From assembly GCA_964617385.1 (NCBI GenBank), contig CAZTYX010000036.1, positions 1 through 14,982 on the forward strand: a stretch of 14,982 nt of DNA, given 5' to 3'. The notes under the pieces are model-generated. The model did not search any database. It worked only from the letters and a program-made list of their open reading frames with translations, and was not told the DNA's origin. This DNA is from JADHMP01 sp964617385. GTDB taxonomy: Bacteria > Bacteroidota > Bacteroidia > Flavobacteriales > Flavobacteriaceae. The first letter of the stretch is position 1. Every line of letters starts with the position of its first letter. A program made the translations under genes and the position numbers. Below are positions 6,680 through 14,475 of this stretch, piece after piece.

Positions 6680-7789
6680 ATGTCAAACCGAAGAGCTTTT
6701 TTGCACAACACAGCCTTAGCGACAATGGGTTTACCGCTCATTAGTCTTAATAATAATTTGTTAATGAACACGCTAAAGCCCCAAAATAATTCCGTACTTA
6801 AAGTAGCCATTATGGGTTTGGGCAGCTACGCCAACCGTGTTGCCAAAGCCATGGAACAGTGCACCAGAGCCAAAATTACCGGACTCATTAGCGGCACACC
6901 CAGCAAAATAAAAACATGGAAAAATCGCTATGGTGTGGCCGACAAGAATTGCTATAACTACGATAATTATCACCAAATTAAAAACAACCCCGACATTGAT
7001 GCGGTTTATATCATTACCCCCAACGCCCTGCACTGCCCCCAAACCTTAGGTGTGGCTGCAGCAGGAAAACATGTGATTTGCGAAAAACCCATGGCCGTCA
7101 ATGCCGCTGAAGCAAAACAAATGGTAGATGCTTGTCGCGCAGCGGGGGTGCATTTGCTTATTGGCTATCGCATGCATTTTGAACCGCGAACCCTTGAAGC
7201 CATAGGATTGAGAACTTCGGGTGCCCTAGGAGACATTCGTTTTTTTCAAGGGCTAAGTGGCTTTCGTATTGGCAATCCAAATCAGTGGCGCTTAAGCAAA
7301 ACCTTAGCCGGGGGAGGTGCCATGATGGATATTGGAATTTATTCTATCAACGGCGCGCGCTATATGGTGGGAGAAGAACCCCTTTGGGTTACCGCGCAAG
7401 AAACCAAAACCGATCCCGTTAAATTTAAAGATGGGGTGGATGAAACCATTCAATTTCAAATGGGTTTTCCTAGTGGTGCGGTTGCGTCTTGTCTTTCCAC
7501 ATACAATATGAATGATCTCGATCGTTTTTATCTTAACGGCAGTAAAGGCCATGTTTCTATGCAACCCTCTACAGGCTATGGCCCCATTCAAGGGAGTTCT
7601 CATTTGGGGCCCCTTCAGGCACCAGTTGTAACACATCAAACGGTTCAAATGGATGCCATGGCAGCCATCATTTTGGAAGGACAGCAGCCTCAAGTTTCCG
7701 TTTCTGGTGAAGAAGGTCTTAAAGATATGATAATCATTGATGCCATTTATAAAGCCGCTGCCACAGGTCAAAAAGTGGCCTTGCAGTAG
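6680..7789 (+). CDS. Tat-exported Gfo/Idh/MocA-family oxidoreductase (glucose-fructose oxidoreductase-like)
   Basis: This is a 369-residue NAD(P)-dependent oxidoreductase. The N-terminus MSNRRAFLH is a textbook twin-arginine motif (SxRRxFL), followed by a short hydrophobic stretch to about residue 30, so the protein is expected to be folded with its cofactor and exported. The Rossmann motif VAIMGLGSYANR lies at 42-53. The catalytic Lys is in CEKP (134-137). The C-terminal domain has GGGAMMDIGIYSIN, with Asp217 and Tyr221 in place of the Asp/His pair of cytosolic relatives; this DIGIY form is typical of glucose-fructose oxidoreductase. Such enzymes keep NADP(H) tightly bound and couple oxidation of one sugar to reduction of another, or act on 3-keto-glycosides. 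It is co-transcribed with the TIM-barrel gene 16 bases upstream and converges on the glycosidase gene 32 bases downstream. The substrate is not determined. Confidence 0.92.
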   Translation: MSNRRAFLHNTALATMGLPLISLNNNLLMNTLKPQNNSVLKVAIMGLGSYANRVAKAMEQCTRAKITGLISGTPSKIKTWKNRYGVADKNCYNYDNYHQIKNNPDIDAVYIITPNALHCPQTLGVAAAGKHVICEKPMAVNAAEAKQMVDACRAAGVHLLIGYRMHFEPRTLEAIGLRTSGALGDIRFFQGLSGFRIGNPNQWRLSKTLAGGGAMMDIGIYSINGARYMVGEEPLWVTAQETKTDPVKFKDGVDETIQFQMGFPSGAVASCLSTYNMNDLDRFYLNGSKGHVSMQPSTGYGPIQGSSHLGPLQAPVVTHQTVQMDAMAAIILEGQQPQVSVSGEEGLKDMIIIDAIYKAAATGQKVALQ

Positions 7790-7821
7790 GCTGCACTTTT
7801 CACATCACTCTCATTTACTAT

Positions 7822-9474
7822 TTATTGATAAGTATACAACGAAAACCGTTGAATCATATACTGCTCATGAAAAATGCGAATGTGCCGACCTTGATGCGTT
7901 TGATCGCCGTTTAGATGACGAAGCACTTCCCATTGACCCCTTTTAAAATGACCTTCCTCTGCTTTTAAAATGCCTAAAATTTTTGTGGGGTCTGTTGCAT
8001 GAGCAAAAGTGATGACCACCCCTGCGCCAACCAAATAAAACTCGTCTGTATCGGTTTGAATAAGAACGGCCCCAGCCGTTTTCCATTGCCCTGCTTCGGG
8101 TTGGGTTTCCCAAGGAAGGGTATGTGTGTTTTTAACAGTAAATATATATTCTCCAAACACTATTTTCTGCTCTGGTTTTTTAGCATCAAGCAATACCCCT
8201 TGGATCCTATTTTTCCCTCGGTGCTCTAAAAGCATGGGTGCAATATCTTCTAATAAAGCATAAACATTTTTCAATTGCAGGGCATTTTTAGGAGTTGCAT
8301 TATCAATTGAAAAGGGTGAAAAACCCAGCGCTTCAAATTGCCCTATAGCAAACAAAGCTTTTGCGCCCACGGTTTCATCAAAGCGATGCTCGGGAATAAA
8401 CAACGGATTTTGCTTTTGCGAATACAAACGGCACCACCATTCAAAACGAGGGTTATAAAAATCGGGGGCAAAAAAATCGATGCTGGGTGCGGCAGCTTTC
8501 CACACATCAAACAAATGCGGTAAGGGCGCCGCACTTGGATATTCTCCTGGCTTTTTACCCGGAGCATTAAGTGCCGCATTCACAAACATAGGTAAGGGAT
8601 AAATAGACTTCCCTGAAGCAATAATACTTTGGCAATATTGACCATAATGCCAAGCCATAAAAAGTTCATCGGTGGCTTGGCTTGACCCAAAAATGGCTTC
8701 CCAAGAGCCTGTTGTTTTATAGCCCTGAGCGGCCCACATTTGGGCTAATTCGGGAGCTAATTGATCTTTGTTTTGACTTAAATAACGCATCAACTCGGAG
8801 GGCACTTCAGCCTCGAATTGTGCATTTGCTAAAGGGCTGTAATCGCGTGCAGAAGGCAACATTCCAATTTCATTTTCGGGTTGAATCATAATGATGGTTT
8901 GCGCTTCTTCATTACTTTTTTTAACAAACTCCATTAAGGCTTCAAAGGCTTTTTGGTCAGCTTCCAAATTGTTTTGACTAAAGGCCGATAAAATTTCTTG
9001 GCTTTTTCCCAAGCTGTCTTTAGCTCTTGGAAAACGCAATTGGTCTTTTTTAACCCACCCTGGCACATGACTAGACATCGCATTTTTCCAGGTGCCAAAC
9101 CACAATAAAATGAGCTTGAGTTGGTGTTGGCGAGCATCGGCCACCAAAGTTTCAAGTAAGGAGAAATCAAATTGTCCTTCTTGGGGTTCTATCAATTCCC
9201 AATACACAGGAGCCAAAACCGTATTGAGATGCATCTCTTTTAAGCCCTGCCAGCGGGGCTCCATATAGGCTTGACTGGTAAAACTAGAATTGGCTAATTC
9301 GCCCCCCAAAATTAAAAATGGAACCCCTTCCACTTGTAATTCCAAACGGTTTCCCTTAGGCACCAATTGGGGAATGGGTGTGGGTTCATTAGGGAGGGAT
9401 TGACATCCCTCAGAAATAAAAAAAAGGAGAAAGAAAAGGGGGCTAAAAAAACATATTGTATTCCTTAAACGCAT
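7822..9474 (-). CDS. GH35-like glycoside hydrolase (beta-galactosidase type), lipoprotein
   Basis: The protein has 550 residues. A hydrophobic N-terminus ends in ISEGCQS, with Cys24 as a likely lipidation site. The TIM-barrel part starts with FLILGGELANSS (53-64), the typical beta-1 strand of GH35 relatives, and includes NTVLAPVYWELIEPQEGQFD (84-103). The acid/base is probably Glu202 in QPENEIG (198-204), and the nucleophile Glu362 in LFIPEHRFD (358-366). A C-terminal beta-rich region of about 150 residues recalls DUF5597, found in GH35-like proteins of Gram-negative bacteria. The enzyme would cleave a terminal beta-galactosyl or similar residue outside the inner membrane. There is no acidic lipoprotein-export signal after the Cys, so it may face the periplasm. 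Its start lies 9 bases after the stop of the symporter gene, implying one transcript. Substrate specificity is unresolved. Confidence 0.88.
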   Translation of the reverse strand: MRLRNTICFFSPLFFLLFFISEGCQSLPNEPTPIPQLVPKGNRLELQVEGVPFLILGGELANSSFTSQAYMEPRWQGLKEMHLNTVLAPVYWELIEPQEGQFDFSLLETLVADARQHQLKLILLWFGTWKNAMSSHVPGWVKKDQLRFPRAKDSLGKSQEILSAFSQNNLEADQKAFEALMEFVKKSNEEAQTIIMIQPENEIGMLPSARDYSPLANAQFEAEVPSELMRYLSQNKDQLAPELAQMWAAQGYKTTGSWEAIFGSSQATDELFMAWHYGQYCQSIIASGKSIYPLPMFVNAALNAPGKKPGEYPSAAPLPHLFDVWKAAAPSIDFFAPDFYNPRFEWWCRLYSQKQNPLFIPEHRFDETVGAKALFAIGQFEALGFSPFSIDNATPKNALQLKNVYALLEDIAPMLLEHRGKNRIQGVLLDAKKPEQKIVFGEYIFTVKNTHTLPWETQPEAGQWKTAGAVLIQTDTDEFYLVGAGVVITFAHATDPTKILGILKAEEGHFKRGQWEVLRHLNGDQTHQGRHIRIFHEQYMIQRFSLYTYQ

Positions 9475-9483
9475 AAACTATTA

Positions 9484-11103
9484 TCATGAACCATTAAAGA
9501 ATATCATTACCCCAATGACTAGTGCCACCACAGCAACAGTGATGACAATGTCCCAACTGTTATAGCTGTTTTTGTTGCTGGCAATGCTTTCTTTAGAAAG
9601 GGTGGAGAACGTTAAATTTTCAACCTCTTGCAAGCTGGGGGCGGGATTGGCTAAACTCACTCCAACGAGGGTTAAGATACTGATCAAAAAGAAATAGCCC
9701 CCAAACACCAAATAGTTCATGGTGCCTAAATAATAGAAAATACCATCGGGGTTGAGTTGGTCGGTCACCAACTCCAAAATAATGCGAAAAGCCCCAATAA
9801 AAAAACCAGAAACGAGGGTAATAAATGCACCCTGTTTGTTTACACGTTTATAAAAAATACCGAGTAAAAACACAGCGGCAATCGGCGGTGCAATATAGGA
9901 TTGCACTTTTTGTAAATATTCATATAACACTCCAGAAATATTTTGCATAATGGGGATCCAAACAATCCCAATGAGCACTACAACAGCGGTAGCCAGTTGA
10001 CCAATACGCACCAAGTTTTTTTCGGAGGCTTGGGGTCTTAGTTTTTTGTATATATCTACCGTAAAAAGGGTGGAACAAGAATTAAACACTGAAGCCAAAG
10101 AACTCATAAGGGCTGCAAGCAAACCGGCTGCCACCAAGCCCCGAAGACCTGAAGGAAGTAAATTGCTCATCAACACCGGAAAAGCCTCATCGGGGGAATC
10201 CCATTCTAATTCACCACGCATTTTAAGGGTTAAAGCAACAATACCCGGAATTAGAAACAAAAAAACGGGAAACAATTTTAATACAGCCCCAAAAATGGTC
10301 CCTCTTCGAGCCTCTTTAAGGTTTTTGGCTGTGAGGGCTCTTTGAACAATATATTGGTCGGTGCACCAATACCAAATACCCACAATAGTACTGGTTATGA
10401 ACAAGGGCAACCATGGAAAATCAGGATCGTCTAAAGAACGCCACATATTCAAGTATTCTGGCGTAACCGTTTCTTTCATAGATTCCCATCCGCCCACAGT
10501 ATTCACACCAATAATGGTTAAGCATAACGCTCCTGCCACCAAAACTACTGTTTGTAAAGCCTCCGTATAAACCACACTGCGCATGCCCCCCAAAACGGTA
10601 TAGATGCCGGTGAGAATTACGGTAGCAATCGCTCCTGTCCAAAAATCGATTCCCAATAGTGCAGATACAACGACACCACCTGCATAAATGGTTACAGAAA
10701 TTTTTGTGAGCACATAAGCTGCAATAGAAAAAATGGATAGAATCCAACGCGAACGTGCATCAAATCGTTTTTCTAAAAATTCGGGCATCGTAAAAACTCC
10801 CGAACGCATATAAAAGGGTAAAAATACCCAACCTAAAATAAGCACCACCCATGCGTGGAGTTCATAAATGAGCATAGGCAACTTATTGCCCGCCCCAGAA
10901 CCAGCAAGACCCACCACGTGTTCAGAACCAATATTGGAGGCAAAAATGGAAGCGCCAACAACAAACCAACCCACATTTCGGCCGGCTAAAAAATAATCTT
11001 GAGTATCGTTTTTCTTTCGCAAAATTACCCATATGGCAATTCCAGCAAGAATTAAAAAATAGATGGAAATAGTAATCCAATCTAGGGTATCCAACATTTT
11101 CAT
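9484..11103 (-). CDS. Sodium:solute symporter (SSS family, SGLT/vSGLT-like sugar transporter)
   Basis: The protein has 539 residues, the standard length, with about 14 hydrophobic membrane segments. Sugar-symporter features include DYFLAGRNVGWFVVGASIFA near 36-55, GSEHVVGLAGSGAG (59-72), a TMPEFLEKRFD loop (105-115), LGGMRSVVYTE in mid-protein and LLAALMSSLASVFNSCST in TM8-TM9, where the paired Ser residues match the sodium site of vSGLT. It should import a monosaccharide or small glycoside with Na+ across the inner membrane. It is the first gene of a two-gene operon with the glycosidase and is transcribed away from the metallophosphoesterase gene. The first ATG (11101-11103) was chosen; a second ATG two codons later is also possible. 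The sugar is unknown. Confidence 0.93.
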   Translation of the reverse strand: MKMLDTLDWITISIYFLILAGIAIWVILRKKNDTQDYFLAGRNVGWFVVGASIFASNIGSEHVVGLAGSGAGNKLPMLIYELHAWVVLILGWVFLPFYMRSGVFTMPEFLEKRFDARSRWILSIFSIAAYVLTKISVTIYAGGVVVSALLGIDFWTGAIATVILTGIYTVLGGMRSVVYTEALQTVVLVAGALCLTIIGVNTVGGWESMKETVTPEYLNMWRSLDDPDFPWLPLFITSTIVGIWYWCTDQYIVQRALTAKNLKEARRGTIFGAVLKLFPVFLFLIPGIVALTLKMRGELEWDSPDEAFPVLMSNLLPSGLRGLVAAGLLAALMSSLASVFNSCSTLFTVDIYKKLRPQASEKNLVRIGQLATAVVVLIGIVWIPIMQNISGVLYEYLQKVQSYIAPPIAAVFLLGIFYKRVNKQGAFITLVSGFFIGAFRIILELVTDQLNPDGIFYYLGTMNYLVFGGYFFLISILTLVGVSLANPAPSLQEVENLTFSTLSKESIASNKNSYNSWDIVITVAVVALVIGVMIFFNGS

Positions 11104-11261
11104 AATGGTCTAGTCTTGTTTAAATTCTGTTTTTGGTTCTTTTTGGTGTAGGCAAAAAAATTATTAATTGTAGTTTTTACACCAACACCTAAAGTAGTAA
11201 ATTTGAACAAAAGGTAGCACAATTCAATAAAAATTCTACTTTTAAACATACAGTTAAAGTT
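11104..11261. other. 158-bp divergent intergenic region between symporter and metallophosphoesterase genes
   Basis: This AT-rich region must hold the start signals for both the symporter-glycosidase operon and the metallophosphoesterase operon. I see TA-N2-TTT-like elements on both strands (for example TACTTTTA on plus near 11235, TACCTTTTG on minus near 11210) but no convincing TTG box at the right spacing, and no inverted repeat long enough to call an operator. Confidence 0.5.
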
Positions 11262-12347
11262 ATGTGGGGCAAAAGGGTAAAAATAGGTTTGGGTTTATTA
11301 TGGCTATGGATAGGCTTTGGATGCAATACCCCTGCTGCGTCGAAAAGTGTTCGGTTTGTAAGTTTTCCCGATTTTTTCAATTTTGACATTCCCGAACCTT
11401 GGCCCAAATATGATGCCGCTGTAGATTACTTTTTAGATAGCGTGGAAGCAGAAGCCCCTGACTTTGTTCTTGTGGATGGTGATATGGTTGGTGGGCGTTG
11501 GTGGGACAGCCCCCAATGTGTAGAAAGCAACGGCATGATATATTATGCCGCTTGGAAAAGGCGATTGGAAAAACACGGCTTGCGCTACTATACAGCCATT
11601 GGCGACCATGAATTGGGCGATGACCCTTGGCCAGCAGAAAAACGTGCCTTAATTCCCCACTTTGAAGCGGTCTATAAACAAAATTTTGCAATGCCTGAAA
11701 ATGGCCCAGAAAACAAAAAGGGATTGGCCTATTTTGTACGCCAAGGAGATTTATTGGTAGTTACTGTAGAAACCTTTGAGGTGGTTGATGATTCTATGCG
11801 CATTCAAGTGGCTGGAGAACAGTTGGCCTGGCTCAATAAAACATTGACCGACCACCAAGATGCTGCTTTCAAAATTGTGCAAGGCCATGTGGGCCTTTGG
11901 GGCAATTTAAATTCACGCTCTTCCAGTCGGTTAATGATGGAAAATGAAAAAGAAAGCGCTTTTTATAAAACACTAGTAAACCATGGTGTGGACGCTTACT
12001 TAGCAGGAGAATTTCATGACGTAACGGTATTGGAATCCGAAGGGCTATGGCAAATTGTGCATGGATCTTCTTGGGGAAGAGCAGTGGTGAACACCCAAGA
12101 TTATTTGGTTGGAAAAGTGGAGAACAACCAGTTGCAGCTCACCCTCAAAAGGCTTTATATGGAAGTGGAAGGCGGTCATATGTGGAATGTTAACAAACCT
12201 CGTGGGCCAAGAGAAATTGTTCGTATAAGCGAACGCTCCTTAACCCATGGCCCTGAAATTACAGGCACACTCACCATAACCAACGAAAACGGGAAAAAAA
12301 GCTATTCAAATCAGACCGGCTATTTTGCTTTAGACCATGAAAAATAA
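11262..12347 (+). CDS. Lipoprotein metallophosphoesterase (calcineurin-like) of a non-canonical subfamily
   Basis: The protein has 361 residues. The N-terminus is basic and then hydrophobic and ends in GFGC, so Cys21 is probably lipidated. Metallophosphoesterase motifs are recognisable but altered: FPDFFNFD with Asp37 in place of DxH, DGDMVGG (72-78), IGDHELGDD (113-121) in place of GNHE, QGHVG (207-211), and AGEFHDVT (248-255) in place of GHxH. Similar GDHE/GE[VF]H forms occur, as I recall, in a subfamily of exported bacterial phosphoesterases, so the site is probably still metal-binding. It could remove phosphate or hydrolyse phosphodiesters on substituted glycans or on uptake intermediates; this is inference. 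The next gene starts inside its last codons (11-base overlap), so the two are translationally linked. The ATG at 11262 is the only good start. Confidence 0.82.
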   Translation: MWGKRVKIGLGLLWLWIGFGCNTPAASKSVRFVSFPDFFNFDIPEPWPKYDAAVDYFLDSVEAEAPDFVLVDGDMVGGRWWDSPQCVESNGMIYYAAWKRRLEKHGLRYYTAIGDHELGDDPWPAEKRALIPHFEAVYKQNFAMPENGPENKKGLAYFVRQGDLLVVTVETFEVVDDSMRIQVAGEQLAWLNKTLTDHQDAAFKIVQGHVGLWGNLNSRSSSRLMMENEKESAFYKTLVNHGVDAYLAGEFHDVTVLESEGLWQIVHGSSWGRAVVNTQDYLVGKVENNQLQLTLKRLYMEVEGGHMWNVNKPRGPREIVRISERSLTHGPEITGTLTITNENGKKSYSNQTGYFALDHEK

Positions 12348-14475
12348 AATCACTTTTAATTATCGTCTTTCTTTTTTGCTTGCTCTATGGTCATTTTCAA
12401 TGGCCAGTCTATGGGCTCAAAAACTCTCGAGAAAAGCGGTTTTTGAAAGACACCTTGTTGTTAATGAAAACATAGATACCCTAAATGCACTAACGGTGGG
12501 CAACGGCACCTATGCCATGACCCTAGATGTTACTGGTTTGCAAACCCTTCCGGCCCTTTATCAGAAAGGAATTCCATTGGGCACCCTTTCCGATTGGGGA
12601 TGGCACTCATTTGTGGAACCCAATGATAGTTTGCTTCAGCAAACCCTTGTTTATCATAACGTGCAAGGAAAACAAATACCTTATGCCATTCAACCCAAAG
12701 ATTCTCTAAAAAAAGACGCTGCCGACAAGGTTAGACAAAACCCCCACCGCATTCATTTGGCTCAATTGGGCTGGGTATTAAAGGGGGAAGATAAACCCAT
12801 TGCTGCAGAACAACTGGCCCAAATTAAACAAACATTAAACCCCTGGAATGGGATTGTTAAGAGCAGCTTTTCTCTCAACGGTATTACGGTTGAAGTAGAA
12901 ACCTTGGCCCTTCAAAACGAAGATGGTTTGTTGGTTAAAGTGAAAAGCGCTTTATTGGAATCAGGTGCTTTGGGGGTGCAACTGCGTTTTCCCCACCCCA
13001 CCAATGCCTTTTTAGATGAAGCCAATCACTTTGACGTTTCTACCCCACCGGTTCTTGAACTGCATCGCCCAAACCAAAATCAGATTGAAATCAAAAGAAC
13101 CTTAAATACAACAGAATATTTCAGTCAGTTAAATTCTAACGTTCCCTTAGTAAATTCAGAAAAAGAACTTTTTGGGTATTCTTTTTTTCCTGAACCAAAT
13201 GCCACAACATGGACTTTTAAATTACGCCTAAGTCCACAAAAAAAAATAGGCCAAACGGTTTTTGATTATGAAGCAGAGAAAAAACAAGCCACCGCAAAAT
13301 TCATCCATTTTTGGGAGGAGGGAGCCATCATAGATTTTGCCCAAACAACAGACCCTAAGGCATTTGAATTGGAACGCCGCATGGTGCTTTCTCGCTATTT
13401 GCGGAGGGTGAACTGTAGCGGGCCCAACCCTCCACAGGAAACAGGCTTAACCTATAATTCTTGGTATGGAAAACCCCATATTGAAATGTTTTGGTGGCAT
13501 GCTCTTCCATTTGCCATGTGGGGCAACTCGACTGTTTTAGAGAAACAAATGGGATGGTTTTTTAGGGCTTCCAATCGCGCTCAAAAAATTGCTGAAAGAC
13601 AGGGCTATGGGGGGGTGCGTTGGCAAAAAATGACCGATAATAATGGAGGCGAAACAGTTTCTTCAGTGGGGTCTTATCTTATTTGGCAACAACCCCATTT
13701 AATTTTCTTTGCTGAGCAACGCTACCAAAACAATCCCGATCAAACCTTGCTCCAAAAATTTGCTCCATTGGTGGCAGCCACAGCAACTTTTATGTCGAGC
13801 TATTTGTCTTATGACGTCAATACAGATCAATACAATTTGGGTCCCTATGTCATTCCCTCACAAGAAAGTTATCCGGCTGCCAGCACCCGTAATCCCCTTT
13901 TTGAATTGGCCTATTGGCGGTGGGGGCTTCAAACCGCCCAAAACTGGCGAGAACGTATGGGACAATCGCGAAACAAAGTTTGGGATCAACAAATAGAAAA
14001 ACTAGCCCCCTATCCTGGAAATAAGAAAAACTATTGGGCTGTAGATACCCACCAAAACCCTTTTAAAGATCCGGAGCAATTGAGAGATCATCCCAGTGTT
14101 TTAGGGGCATTTAGTGTGGTGCCACCGCAAGCTGGTTTTTCCTCCACTAAAATAAATAACACTCTTAAAACGGTGGAAAAAAAGTGGCGATGGGATACCG
14201 CATGGGGATGGGATTTCCCAATGGCAGCCATGGCAGCTAACCGTATTGAAAACCCCGATTTAGCCGTTGCTTTTTTACTAAAAGATGAGACAAAAAACAC
14301 CTATTTAAAAAATGGTCATAACTATCAAACCCCCAGACTTAGGCTGTATTTGCCTGGTAATGGGGGCCTCCTAATTGCCCTTGCTCAAATGGCCACAGCT
14401 CCAAACGGCAATGGATTTCCGTCTCATTGGATCGTTTTAAGCGAAGGGTTTCCTAAAAATTTATACCATCCATGA
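12337..14475 (+). CDS. Secreted glycoside hydrolase-like protein with (alpha/alpha)6 barrel (GH65/GH95-like)
   Basis: The protein has 712 residues. A signal peptide covers about residues 1-28, with cleavage near SLWAQ. The N-terminal half (30-330) looks like the beta-sandwich domain of clan GH-L enzymes, with TVGNGTYAMTLDVTGLQT near 53-70. The C-terminal half has the helical-barrel motifs: WHALPFAMW (387-395), GYGGVRWQKMT (423-433), NGGETVSSVG (436-445), IWQQPHLIFFAE (449-460) and YVIPSQESY (504-512), where Glu510 is the best candidate for the general acid. The end, GNGGLLIALAQM, is also family-like. I do not know a characterised enzyme for this exact subfamily. Context implies exo-acting cleavage of a glycoside in the periplasm. 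It overlaps the phosphoesterase gene by 11 bases and the membrane-protein gene by 4. Confidence 0.78.
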   Translation: MKNKITFNYRLSFLLALWSFSMASLWAQKLSRKAVFERHLVVNENIDTLNALTVGNGTYAMTLDVTGLQTLPALYQKGIPLGTLSDWGWHSFVEPNDSLLQQTLVYHNVQGKQIPYAIQPKDSLKKDAADKVRQNPHRIHLAQLGWVLKGEDKPIAAEQLAQIKQTLNPWNGIVKSSFSLNGITVEVETLALQNEDGLLVKVKSALLESGALGVQLRFPHPTNAFLDEANHFDVSTPPVLELHRPNQNQIEIKRTLNTTEYFSQLNSNVPLVNSEKELFGYSFFPEPNATTWTFKLRLSPQKKIGQTVFDYEAEKKQATAKFIHFWEEGAIIDFAQTTDPKAFELERRMVLSRYLRRVNCSGPNPPQETGLTYNSWYGKPHIEMFWWHALPFAMWGNSTVLEKQMGWFFRASNRAQKIAERQGYGGVRWQKMTDNNGGETVSSVGSYLIWQQPHLIFFAEQRYQNNPDQTLLQKFAPLVAATATFMSSYLSYDVNTDQYNLGPYVIPSQESYPAASTRNPLFELAYWRWGLQTAQNWRERMGQSRNKVWDQQIEKLAPYPGNKKNYWAVDTHQNPFKDPEQLRDHPSVLGAFSVVPPQAGFSSTKINNTLKTVEKKWRWDTAWGWDFPMAAMAANRIENPDLAVAFLLKDETKNTYLKNGHNYQTPRLRLYLPGNGGLLIALAQMATAPNGNGFPSHWIVLSEGFPKNLYHP

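Noticed and set aside
7304..7771. A 155-codon ORF antisense to the Gfo/Idh gene
   Set aside because: It has no recognisable domain and lies wholly within a strongly supported gene on the other strand.
7790..7821. Bidirectional terminator between the convergent Gfo/Idh and GH35-like genes
   Set aside because: The 32 bases hold no stem-loop I can find.
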